Shown here: one piece after another, positions 22,952 to 30,849 of the stretch
How the letters are laid out: every line of letters starts with the position of its first letter
Numbering within the stretch: the first letter of the stretch is position 1
Notes under the pieces: generated by a model
Database searches by the model: none
The model's input: only the letters and a program-made list of their open reading frames with translations
What the model was told of the DNA's origin: nothing
Translations under genes and position numbers: made by a program
Assembly (NCBI GenBank): GCA_021731085.1
Contig: JAKFYB010000016.1
Span: 1 to 64,000, forward strand
Source: Dehalococcoidia bacterium
Lineage (GTDB): Bacteria > Chloroflexota > Dehalococcoidia > DSTF01 > JACRBR01
Direction: 5' to 3'
Length of the DNA stretch: 64,000 bases

Positions 22952-22988
22952 TTACGAAACAGCTGCTCTACCACTGAGCTACGCCGGC
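22952..22988 (-). pseudogene. Isolated copy of the 5' half of tRNA-Thr
   Basis: 37 bases identical to tRNA-Thr nucleotides 1-37 (22100-22064). It starts exactly at the tRNA 5' end and stops exactly at the last base of the anticodon loop. The 3' anticodon stem, T arm and acceptor strand are missing, and the TATACT upstream of the real gene is not copied. It cannot fold as a tRNA. It may be a tRNA-half retrocopy or the scar of an element that used this tRNA. Confidence 0.8.
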
Positions 22989-23124
22989 CAGCGTAAAAGC
23001 GCGCAGCGCCCGTCAGTCCACTGATATTGACGCGTCTCGTTGACGCCGAATCCCGCCCGATCGTAGGCTTTGCATCTAGGTGCAGCGGCACCCCTGAGCC
23101 GCCCATCCCCGACGGAGGTTCGCG

Positions 23125-23943
23125 ATGACTTGGTCCTGGTCTCGACTCAACACCGTCCTTCTGCTCGCGGTACTGCTCGTGCTGATCGCGATGTTCGCGA
23201 CGCGGGCGTACGGTGGCCCGCTGGATCCGCCGGGCCCACCAGGATCGACGGACGGCGTGCGACAGCCGGGAACGCCGATCTCGTCGCTGCCCATCACGAT
23301 CACGCAGCCGGGCTACTACTACGTGACCCGTGACCTGACGGGCGCGCCGGGCCAGCCAGGCATCACGATCTCGACGAGCAACGTCACGATCGACCTCGGA
23401 GGGTTCCGATTGTTGGGCGGCTCGTCGCCGGGTGACGGAATTTCGTTGAGCGGAGGATTCCGGAACATCGCGATTCGCAATGGATCCGTGCGCGGATGGA
23501 ATGACGGAGTGGACGTTTCGATCGCTCTTCAAAGCAGCGTGCATGACGTGCAGGCATCCAGCAACCTGAACTACGGATTCAGAATTGGAGCACGCTCGTC
23601 TCTGAGGGATTGCAACGCCAGCCTCAACGCGATAGGGATAGAAGTGAACTTTGGTGTTGTCCGGAACTGCGTCGTGACGGAGAACGCGATATTGGGAATG
23701 GCCGTGTTGAACTTCTCGCTCGTAGAAGGAAACTTCGTTTCGTTCAATGGCGGTAAGGGCACCGAAATTGGCGACAACAATACCCTGCGCGGCAATGAAC
23801 ACTCAGGCAACGGCGGCGTGAATGACTTGAATGTCGTTGGCGCCGGAAACGTCGTCGACGGGGACGTTGTTTGCAGGTTTGATACGTCGCCGGGTCCGAA
23901 TGACTTTGTGCAGATCACTAGCCACCCGGGCCTGTGCAACTAG
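23125..23943 (+). CDS. Secreted right-handed beta-helix protein
   Basis: 272 residues, ATG with GGAGGTTCGCG upstream. Signal peptide about 1-30 (NTVLLLAVLLVLIAMFATRA). A Pro/Gly-rich start is followed by TQPGYYYVTRDLTG and then repeating coils such as NVTIDLGGFRLLG, NIAIRNGSVRGW, SVHDVQASSNLNYGF, LRDCNASLNAIGIEV and VVRNCVVTENAILGM, the NosD/pectate-lyase-like parallel beta helix. No catalytic pattern is recognisable. Extracellular binding or structural role likely. Its stop codon overlaps that of the convergent FG-GAP gene in a CTAG. Confidence 0.75.
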   Translation: MTWSWSRLNTVLLLAVLLVLIAMFATRAYGGPLDPPGPPGSTDGVRQPGTPISSLPITITQPGYYYVTRDLTGAPGQPGITISTSNVTIDLGGFRLLGGSSPGDGISLSGGFRNIAIRNGSVRGWNDGVDVSIALQSSVHDVQASSNLNYGFRIGARSSLRDCNASLNAIGIEVNFGVVRNCVVTENAILGMAVLNFSLVEGNFVSFNGGKGTEIGDNNTLRGNEHSGNGGVNDLNVVGAGNVVDGDVVCRFDTSPGPNDFVQITSHPGLCN

Positions 23944-26057
23944 GGCAACGTATTCAACCGAACCGTGACGCCCGCATCCCACCAGTTCGCTGTCGCAATA
24001 TCCGGCTTCGTGTCGCCGTTGAGGTTGCCGACGGCGACGGCGAATGAGCCCTGACCGACGGCGTATGGCACGGGTGGCTGGAACACGCCAAGACCGTTGC
24101 CCAGCAGCACGCTGATCGTGTCGCCGCCCGGGTTCACGAGGTTCGGGTAGTTGTCGTTGATATTCGCCGTCAGGATGTCGAGTTTCCCGTCCATGTTGAT
24201 GTCGGCGATCGCGATCCCCTTCGGCGTGTTGCCGACCGTGATGTTCTGCACAGCCTGGAACGTCCCGACGCCCGCGCCCGGGTTCCCATAGAAGATCCCG
24301 ATGTTGTCGCTCTGGTTGTTCGCCGTAACGAGATCGAGATCACCGTCGCCGTTGAGGTCGGCGGTGCGGATCGAGTGCGGTCCGTTGCCACCCGCCGCGT
24401 ACGTGACTTGCGTTGCGAACACGCCGCTCCCGGCAGCGTTGCCGATGAAGACGCTGATCGTGGCCGACGCGCCGGAGCCGTGGTTCGCCGTCGCGAGATC
24501 CTGCCTGCCGTCGCTGTTGAAGTCGCCCGCGGTGATCGAGTGTGGCGCCGTACCTGCCGTGTACGTGACAGCCGCCGCGAACGTGCCGGTGCCCGTGCCC
24601 AGCAGCACCTTCATCTGCGAAGCGCCCCAGCCCGCACAGGCGATGTCGAGTGCGGTACCGGTGTTGAGCTGCGCCAGCACGACTTCGTGGGCGCCGGAGC
24701 AGGCCGCGATGTCCGACTTTGCACCGAATGTGCCACCGGCTGCGCCGAGCAGCACGCTGACGTTGTTCGTGCCCTGGTTTGCCGTGACGGCGTCGATGAA
24801 CGCGTCGCCGTTCAGGTTGCCCAGCATGACGGCCTTCGGCTGGTCGCCCGTGCCATAGGGGACCGGCGGGTCGAACGTGCCGTCGCCGTTGCCCATGAGG
24901 ACGGTGATCGTGTCGCTGGCAGCGTTCGCCGTGACGAGATCATTGAACGTGTCGCCGTTGAGGTCGGCGATCGCGATCCCATGGGCTTCGTTGCCTGCCG
25001 CGAAGGGCGCCGGCGGTCCGAAGAGCGAAGCCGCGGCGGTCGTGAAGGTCTGGTCCGTGCCCGTCGCGAGATTGCCTGCAGCGTCGCGCGACAGCACGCG
25101 GTAGTGGTACTGAGTGTTCGGTGTCAGGCCGGTGATCTGCGCGCTGTGCGAAGCGACGAGCAGCGAGTCGAGCGCCGTCATCGAGCCGTAACTGGCGTTC
25201 GGCCCGTACTCGATCCGGGAGTTCGCGAGTTCGTTGGTGTTCCAGGTGATTGTCGCGCGATCGGCCAGGGGCGCGTCGTCGACGTTGGAGATGATGGGCG
25301 CGGTGAAGTCACCGCCATCGCAGACGAGTACTGCGTTTGCCCAGTCGCCATGGTCGAAGACATCCGATGGGCCCGGGACGGCGCGAAGGCGCAACGTCGT
25401 GACACCGCTGATGTCGACGCTAATGGCCGTGCCAGGATCGGCAGCCCTGTGCAGGGGCGACTCATACAGGCGGGTGATCGTGCTGTTCCACACTTCAAAC
25501 CGGATGTTGGCCTCTTCGCTCGTGATCTCGTCGTCGACGCCGACGACCGCCGTGAACTCCGTGCAGCCCGCGGGAACGGTGAAGCTCAGGTCGCTGAGCG
25601 CGTGCACGCCGAGGCCCTTTGCGTACGTGAGTCCGTTGAGGGTAATCGGTAGACCGTCACCGGTGCCGGCATCGCCATTCGACATGTCACGCTCGAACGG
25701 GCCGAAGCCGTTCGTCGGCGTGCCCGTCGTCTGAAGATTGGAGACGGGGATGACATAGTCGCAGTGACCGTACGAGAGGGCGACGATCAGCAGGTCGATG
25801 GAGTTGACGCTGCCGTTGCTGTTGATGTCGTAGGCGGCGTCGTATCCGGGATCGCCCGGAAGTCCGTAGTGGAGGGCGACGGCGAGCAGGTCGCCGGAGT
25901 TCACCGTGCGGTTGTTCGTGACGTCGGTCGGGCAGACATTCGGCGGCGGGATCGGTTCGCCTGCGTACGAGGCCGGGGCTCCGTACGAGCCAATCGCGAG
26001 CACAATCGCCGTGACGGCGACTAGCAGCGCGGCTGCGCGAATCATGGATCTTGTCAC
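23940..26057 (-). CDS. Secreted FG-GAP/VCBS repeat protein with dockerin-like, NPCBM-like and Fn3 domains
   Basis: 705 residues from GTG 26057, with GAGGG five bases upstream; an ATG four codons later is also possible. Signal peptide about 5-35. Residues about 40-100 hold two dockerin-like Ca loops (TVNSGDLLAVALHYG and DINSNGSVNSIDLLIVALSY). An NPCBM-like carbohydrate-binding region with GLTYAKGLGVHALSDLSF follows. A fibronectin III domain (ITGLTPNTQYHYRVLSRDAA) leads to about seven FG-GAP/VCBS repeats (AIADLNGDTFNDLVTANA, DFNSDGRQDLATANHG, ADLNGDGDLDLVTANNQ) forming an integrin-type propeller. It probably binds glycans or attaches to surfaces. No catalytic domain is seen. Confidence 0.83.
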   Translation of the reverse strand: MTRSMIRAAALLVAVTAIVLAIGSYGAPASYAGEPIPPPNVCPTDVTNNRTVNSGDLLAVALHYGLPGDPGYDAAYDINSNGSVNSIDLLIVALSYGHCDYVIPVSNLQTTGTPTNGFGPFERDMSNGDAGTGDGLPITLNGLTYAKGLGVHALSDLSFTVPAGCTEFTAVVGVDDEITSEEANIRFEVWNSTITRLYESPLHRAADPGTAISVDISGVTTLRLRAVPGPSDVFDHGDWANAVLVCDGGDFTAPIISNVDDAPLADRATITWNTNELANSRIEYGPNASYGSMTALDSLLVASHSAQITGLTPNTQYHYRVLSRDAAGNLATGTDQTFTTAAASLFGPPAPFAAGNEAHGIAIADLNGDTFNDLVTANAASDTITVLMGNGDGTFDPPVPYGTGDQPKAVMLGNLNGDAFIDAVTANQGTNNVSVLLGAAGGTFGAKSDIAACSGAHEVVLAQLNTGTALDIACAGWGASQMKVLLGTGTGTFAAAVTYTAGTAPHSITAGDFNSDGRQDLATANHGSGASATISVFIGNAAGSGVFATQVTYAAGGNGPHSIRTADLNGDGDLDLVTANNQSDNIGIFYGNPGAGVGTFQAVQNITVGNTPKGIAIADINMDGKLDILTANINDNYPNLVNPGGDTISVLLGNGLGVFQPPVPYAVGQGSFAVAVGNLNGDTKPDIATANWWDAGVTVRLNTLP

Positions 26058-26327
26058 GAATTCCCTCTGCCCTGCGTCTCGTCTGACGCTGCCACCCTCG
26101 TGATGGTTCACGGTAGGGCACGGGGCGAACGGGCGTCAACAACTGCGGGCGTCCTTGACGAACGTTCTCACGGGATCGAACGCTGTTGGCCCCAGTCTCG
26201 CTACACCTGCGCAGTCAAGAACCGGTGCTGGTGGCCGGGACACCTCACCCCCAAACCCCCTCACGCTATGGAGAGGGGAGCTTAGGCCGCGATTGGCATA
26301 GGATTCCGGGCAGAGGAGGTGACTGAC
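26058..26327. other. Intergenic region with a CTCACCCCCAA-type motif
   Basis: No gene. Bases about 26238-26281 read CACCTCACCCCCAAACCCCC followed by an inverted GAGAGGGGAGC. This dispersed intergenic motif could form a weak hairpin. The ribosome site of the next gene is at the right end. Confidence 0.4.
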
Positions 26328-27212
26328 ATGGCAGTAATTCTTATCACGGGTGCCAGCACGGGGCTGGGGCAAGCGGCGGCGTTGCATCTGGGGCGGAAGG
26401 GGCATCGCGTCTTCGCGACGATGCGCTCACCGGAGACGGGCGGCGAACCGCTGCTTGAAGCGGCGAAAAGCGAAGGCCTGCAGATCACGGTCTTGAAGAT
26501 GGATGTCTGCGATGACGCATCCGTACAGGCGGGCGTGGCGGCGGCCCTCGCGGATGCGGGCCAGATCGACGCCGTCGTCAACAATGCCGGCATCGGCGAT
26601 CTGGGCGCGATGGAACTCGCCACCGACGAGCAGATGCAGGCGATGTTCGATACGAACGTCTTCGGCTGCGTACGCGTGGCGCGTGCGGCACTGCCCTCGA
26701 TGCGCGAGCGCGGATCCGGCGCCATCATCAACATCAGCTCTGTCGCGGGGCTCATCGTCGGCGCGGGCAACGGATTGTACGCGGGGACGAAGCATGCGCT
26801 GGAGGCGATCAGCGAGGCGATGGCGATCGAGGTGATGCAGTTCGGCGTCCGCGTCGCGATCGTCGAGCCGGGGTTCTTCGCGACGCCCATTATCGACAAG
26901 GCAGTCGTCTCCGTTGCGGACGGCGCTGCGGGCGAGGGCCCGTACGCGAACGTCGAGCGGCGCATGGCGGGCATCTACATGGGCGGCAAGGCGGCGGCGC
27001 AGGACCCGCAACTCGTCGCCGAAATGATCGAGCACGCAATCACGACCGCCGCACCGAAACTGCGCTATCGCGTCGGCGTCGATGCGGAGGTGTTCGCGAC
27101 GCGTCGGCCGGCGATGTCCGACGAGGAGTACGTCGAGACGTTCGGGCGGGTGCAGACGGACGACGAGTTCTTCGCGTCGTTCGTCCGCGTGTTTCCGATG
27201 CCTGTGAGCTAG
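26328..27212 (+). CDS. Short-chain dehydrogenase/reductase
   Basis: 294 residues from ATG 26328, with AGGAGGT seven bases upstream; a GTG at 26319 overlaps that site and is rejected. Classical SDR: cofactor loop TGASTGLGQ, VNNAGIGDLGAM, and active-site INISSVAGL with YAGTKHALE (Ser, Tyr, Lys). It uses NAD(P)H on an unknown alcohol or ketone. The C-terminal part is longer than in the simplest members. A TetR-type regulator and a second SDR follow, so a catabolic role is possible. Confidence 0.87.
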   Translation: MAVILITGASTGLGQAAALHLGRKGHRVFATMRSPETGGEPLLEAAKSEGLQITVLKMDVCDDASVQAGVAAALADAGQIDAVVNNAGIGDLGAMELATDEQMQAMFDTNVFGCVRVARAALPSMRERGSGAIINISSVAGLIVGAGNGLYAGTKHALEAISEAMAIEVMQFGVRVAIVEPGFFATPIIDKAVVSVADGAAGEGPYANVERRMAGIYMGGKAAAQDPQLVAEMIEHAITTAAPKLRYRVGVDAEVFATRRPAMSDEEYVETFGRVQTDDEFFASFVRVFPMPVS

Positions 27213-27262
27213 TCAGCGTGTCAGCTTGTCAGCCCATCAGTTCGGGAGCGGCCGTCCAACCC

Positions 27263-27306
27263 TTGACTTTGCTGACCGCCGTCACTAATATCTGACCGTG
27301 CGGTCA
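27263..27306 (+). promoter_or_regulatory. Promoter and overlapping operator of the TetR-SDR unit
   Basis: TTGACT (27263-27268), 17 bases, TAATAT (27286-27291), a strong sigma-70-type pair. The palindrome TGACCG-TG-CGGTCA (27293-27306) covers the expected start site, and a related imperfect palindrome TGACCGCCGTCA (27273-27284) sits in the spacer. This is the layout of TetR autorepression. The GTG of the regulator begins at 27298, about where RNA should start, so the message may be leaderless. Confidence 0.7.
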
Positions 27307-27969
27307 ACATCTCCAACGGGTGTTCAGGCATCATCGTCCTCCCACGACGAGCCCTCCTTCATCGAGGCGGCCCGGCGTGCGCAGATCATCGAGTGCGCGA
27401 TCGAGGCCATCGCCGACGTGGGGTTCGCGAGGGCCACGCTGGCGGAGATCGCGAAGCGTGCGAGGGTGAGCAAGGGCGTCATCCTCTACTACTTCGATGG
27501 CAAGGACGACCTCATCCGCAAGGTCGTCGAGTCCGTCTACCTGATCGCTGCCGAGTTCATGCTGCCGCGGCTGGAACAGCAGCCGACCGTACGCGACACA
27601 CTGCACGCCTACATCGAGTCCAACATCGCCTACATGGCTGAACGCCGCATCTACATCATCGCCCTCGTCGAGATCTTCGGCGGCTTCCGCGATCGTGACG
27701 GCGTATCGAAGTTCAGGCCTGGTGGACACGACTACATGAATTCGCACCTGGTCGAGCTGCTGCAGTCGGGGCAACAGTCAGGTGAGTTCCGCGATTTCAA
27801 TGCGGGTGCAATGGCTTTCGCGATTAGAGCATCGATCGACATGTTGCCGCCGGCGCTGGCGAATGATGCAGATTTCGATATCAAAGGCTATGCGAAGGAG
27901 TTGGTGACGGTCTTCGATCTCGCCACAAGGAACCAGGCCGGAGCAAAAAGAAAGAAGGTGTCATCGTGA
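27298..27969 (+). CDS. TetR-family transcriptional regulator
   Basis: 223 residues from GTG 27298. N-terminal helix-turn-helix: RRAQIIECAIEAIADVGFAR then ATLAEIAKRARVSKGVILYY and FDGKDDLIRKV, the standard TetR DNA-binding domain. The ligand domain is not identifiable. The start coincides with the predicted transcription start and lies within a palindromic operator, suggesting a leaderless, self-repressed gene. Its stop overlaps the next SDR start (GTGA), so both are co-transcribed and the SDR substrate or product may be the inducer. Confidence 0.88.
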   Translation: MRSTSPTGVQASSSSHDEPSFIEAARRAQIIECAIEAIADVGFARATLAEIAKRARVSKGVILYYFDGKDDLIRKVVESVYLIAAEFMLPRLEQQPTVRDTLHAYIESNIAYMAERRIYIIALVEIFGGFRDRDGVSKFRPGGHDYMNSHLVELLQSGQQSGEFRDFNAGAMAFAIRASIDMLPPALANDADFDIKGYAKELVTVFDLATRNQAGAKRKKVSS

Positions 27970-28817
27970 AAGACTTCAAGGGACGGACCGCGGTTGTAAC
28001 CGGCGGCGCAAGCGGCATCGGGCGCGGGCTCGCGGACCGGTTCGCGGCAGAGGGGATGAATGTCGTCATCGCCGATGTCGAGCAGGGCGCGCTGGATGGG
28101 GCTGAGGCAGAGATGAAGGCGGCGGGCGCGACGGTGCTCGCGGTGCGCACGGACGTGTCGAAGATGGCCGACGTGCAGGCGCTCGCTGACAAGACGATCG
28201 AGCGCTTCGGTGGCGTGCACATCGTCTGCAACAACGCGGGCGTCGGTGGTGGCGGCCCGGTCGCCTCGTGGGACGCGCCGATGACCGACTGGGAGTGGGT
28301 GCTCGGCGTCAATCTCTGGGGCGTCGTGCATGGCGTGCGCGCCTTCGTGCCACTGATGATCAAGGGTGGCGACGAGGGGCACATCGTCAACACAGCTTCG
28401 GTGGCCGGCCTGATCGCCGGTGCAGGGGGACCGCAGTACACGATGAGCAAGTTCGGCGTCGTCGGCTACAGCGAGTCGCTGTACCACGAGTTGAAGATGG
28501 CGGGTGGCAAGGTGAACGTGTCCGTGCTGTGCCCCGCGCTAACAAACACTAGAATCATCGAGTCCGGACGCAACTATCCGGGCGGGCCGCCGCCGGAACC
28601 AGCCGAGGGCTCACCGGAGAAGATGATGCTCGACATGATCAAGGGCATCTTCGCCGAAGGCATGCCGCCATCTGAGACGGCGAGCATCGTGCTGGACGGC
28701 ATTATCAACGAACGCTTCTACATCCTCACGCACCCTGAGCACAACGACGTCATCGAGGGGCGAGTGAAGGCGGTGGTTAGTGGCGGCAGTCCGCCGACGC
28801 TGATGCCTAGGCCGTAG
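27966..28817 (+). CDS. Short-chain dehydrogenase/reductase (second copy)
   Basis: 283 residues from GTG 27966 overlapping the TetR stop; GAAGG lies upstream. Blocks: AVVTGGASGIGRGLADRF, CNNAGVGGGGPV, VNTASVAGLIAGAGGPQYTM and SKFGVVGYSESLYHEL (Ser, Tyr, Lys). The C-terminal part (ESGRNYPGGPPPEPAEGSPE onward) resembles SDRs acting on bulky or lipid-like substrates, but the substrate is not known. It is probably controlled by the adjacent TetR protein. Confidence 0.87.
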   Translation: MKDFKGRTAVVTGGASGIGRGLADRFAAEGMNVVIADVEQGALDGAEAEMKAAGATVLAVRTDVSKMADVQALADKTIERFGGVHIVCNNAGVGGGGPVASWDAPMTDWEWVLGVNLWGVVHGVRAFVPLMIKGGDEGHIVNTASVAGLIAGAGGPQYTMSKFGVVGYSESLYHELKMAGGKVNVSVLCPALTNTRIIESGRNYPGGPPPEPAEGSPEKMMLDMIKGIFAEGMPPSETASIVLDGIINERFYILTHPEHNDVIEGRVKAVVSGGSPPTLMPRP

Positions 28818-28972
28818 TAGCTCGGAGGAAGAACACAGAGATATCGAGGATCGAATGGGCTGCGGCTGAGGTTCCGCTGGCGCTGTCGCACTACGCGCCG
28901 GAGCCGGAAAAAGGCTAGCTTCATCGCTTCGCTCTTAATGGCAGATTCTTGCGTGTAGCTCCTGCGCGAAAG

Positions 28973-29749
28973 CTACGGCTTCAGCGCTTTTGTCGCGAAG
29001 TAACCCGGCATGTACTTCGCCGTGATGCCGCTGTGGTGCGGCGCCTCCGCAAAGCCCGTGATCGTGAAGCCAGCAGCGAGCTGCCCGCCGATCTGGTCGG
29101 CCAGTGTGTGGCTGTACTCGACCGGGCCCTCGCCGATGAACCGCGCGCGCTCCTCCTCCGTCATGTGCGTGAGATCGGAGTACGGCAAGCTGTGGCGGAC
29201 GATGAGTTCGCCGCGGTCATCCTCCGCCTCGCGATCGAAGATATAGAGATCGGGATTCAGGAACCCCGCAAGCAGCGACCCTCCCGGACGCAAGATGCGG
29301 AAGCACTCGCGCCAGAGAGGCAGGATCTCCGGACAGAACAGGTTGGACACCGGATGAAAGATCATGTCGAACGACGCATCGGCGAACACGCTGAGGTCGC
29401 GCATGTCTCCCTGCTCCGTGCGGATCGTCAGCCCTTCGCGGTCGGCGACCATCTGATCCTGCGCGAGCTGCTTCGGAGAGTTGTCAAAGATCATGACGTT
29501 CGCGCCTGCGGCGGCGAGCACCGGGCCCTGCTGCCCGCCGCCTGATGCGAGGCCGAGGACGTCAACGCCGCCGAGGTCGTCCGGGAACCAGTCGCGGCTC
29601 GCGGGCTCGTAGCCGATGAGGACGATCGACCAATCGCCTTTGCGTGCGCGCGCGATCACATCTGGCGTGACGGGCCGCGTCCATTCGTCGCCGGCTTCGA
29701 CCTGCCTGTCCCAGGCGTCGCGGTTGTAAGCGATCGGGTCGATGGTCAT
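28973..29749 (-). CDS. Class I SAM-dependent methyltransferase
   Basis: 258 residues. Methyltransferase core: VLGLASGGGQQGPVLAAAG (SAM loop), MIFDNSPKQLAQDQ, MRDLSVFADASFDMIFHPVS and LRPGGSLLAGFLNP. The AYNRDAWDRQVEAGDEWTRP beginning is common in small-molecule methyltransferases of this group. Substrate unknown. It stands alone, divergent from the next plus-strand gene. Confidence 0.83.
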   Translation of the reverse strand: MTIDPIAYNRDAWDRQVEAGDEWTRPVTPDVIARARKGDWSIVLIGYEPASRDWFPDDLGGVDVLGLASGGGQQGPVLAAAGANVMIFDNSPKQLAQDQMVADREGLTIRTEQGDMRDLSVFADASFDMIFHPVSNLFCPEILPLWRECFRILRPGGSLLAGFLNPDLYIFDREAEDDRGELIVRHSLPYSDLTHMTEEERARFIGEGPVEYSHTLADQIGGQLAAGFTITGFAEAPHHSGITAKYMPGYFATKALKP

Positions 29750-29848
29750 GGTGCTGTGCTCCTGTGTCGCTGTCCGCGTGCAGCGTACAATCTCGGCAGC
29801 AAGCCGCAGACGCTCGCCGTCTGGCGCAGTCGCAGGGAGGCGGTTCTG

Positions 29849-30706
29849 ATGTCACGAACAACGCTCACATGGCTGATGGGAATCGCCCTGGCCGTCACAA
29901 TCGCCGGGACGGCGGCGCTCGCAGGACAGCCGCACCTCGCATTTGCCGGCGAGGATCCGACGGAAGTGCCGGCCGACACGCCCGTGCCCGCCGACACGCC
30001 TGTGCCCGCGACTGACACACCGGTGCCACCAACGGATACGCCGCAACCAACAAGCACGACGGCACCTACGGACACACCCGAACCAACTGAAACACCTGCG
30101 CCAACCGAGACTGAAGAGGAAGGCACGGAGACGCCCGACGCTGCCGCGATCGCCACCCAGACCGCACAGGCGGGAGGCGATGACGAAGCCGACGGGGGCG
30201 ACTCAGACAGCAACTTGATGCTCTGGGTGCTGCTCGCGATCGGTGCGATCGCTGTCGTTGGTGCGATCGCCGGCTTTATCATCTCGCGCAACCGCAGCTC
30301 GGACGCTGCTGCTGCCGTGGCTGCTGCGGATGAGCGCGAGCTGTGGGCGCAAGACGCGCGCCTGACGTACGGCAAGGCGAGCTCACTCCACGGCGACCTC
30401 CGCGCAGGCATTTCGCCCGCAGCGGGTGCGGCGGCGATGAGCGACGACCTTGAGTGGCTCAACCGGCAGAACTCGCGCCTCGACGAGGTTGGATTCGAGC
30501 TGGGTCGGCTGGCGACCAGTGCAACGAGCATGCGCGATCGCACGGCCGCGGAGTCGCTCGCAAAGGCCGTCGGTGAAATGCGCGGCGTGATCCAGCAGCG
30601 TTTGTCGCCGACGGGGTTCGCAACGCCGGCGGATTACCAAGCGTCGCTACAGCGCGAGCTGTTCGAACTGGATGCGGCAGTGCGTGCGTTCGAGACGACG
30701 CTGTAG
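29849..30706 (+). CDS. Single-pass membrane protein with Thr/Pro mucin-like ectodomain
   Basis: 285 residues from ATG 29849 (GGGAGG nine bases upstream). A signal peptide (about 1-35) leads to an extracellular repeat region of about 60 residues with units such as PADTPVPADTPVPATDTP, an acidic patch, and a membrane segment near 130-155 (LMLWVLLAIGAIAVVGAIAG). A cytosolic helical domain of about 125 residues (LTYGKASSLHGDLRAGIS to ELFELDAAVRAFETTL) follows, with regular heptad-like spacing. No family is recognised. Surface-exposed linker plus helical inner part suggests a sensor or anchor; that is inference. Confidence 0.72.
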   Translation: MSRTTLTWLMGIALAVTIAGTAALAGQPHLAFAGEDPTEVPADTPVPADTPVPATDTPVPPTDTPQPTSTTAPTDTPEPTETPAPTETEEEGTETPDAAAIATQTAQAGGDDEADGGDSDSNLMLWVLLAIGAIAVVGAIAGFIISRNRSSDAAAAVAAADERELWAQDARLTYGKASSLHGDLRAGISPAAGAAAMSDDLEWLNRQNSRLDEVGFELGRLATSATSMRDRTAAESLAKAVGEMRGVIQQRLSPTGFATPADYQASLQRELFELDAAVRAFETTL

Positions 30707-30769
30707 GCGTCGGTCGTTGGGTCGTCGGTCGTCGGGGTAATGACTGTACCCGCGGAGCTTTAGCTCCGC
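30706..30769. repeat. GTCGTCGG run followed by GCGGAGCT palindrome
   Basis: Short-period GTCGTCGG/GTCGTTGG repeat (about 30708-30736), then the palindrome GCGGAGCTTTAGCTCCGC (30752-30769). Same pairing as at 15842-15982. Confidence 0.6.
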
Positions 30770-30849
30770 CGCAGTCGCCGAACGAGACCAAGCGTCGTCC
30801 GTGAGGTACCGGACCGACCTCAGATGCGCCAGCCCGTCGTTGGCGGAGC

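Noticed and set aside
22952-22988. Second functional tRNA-Thr
   Set aside because: Only the 5' half is present; T arm, 3' acceptor strand and promoter are absent.
22026-22988. Prophage or integrative island at tRNA-Thr
   Set aside because: No integrase or phage gene between the copies, and the repeated part is the 5' half, not the 3' end normally used. Kept only as a possible scar.
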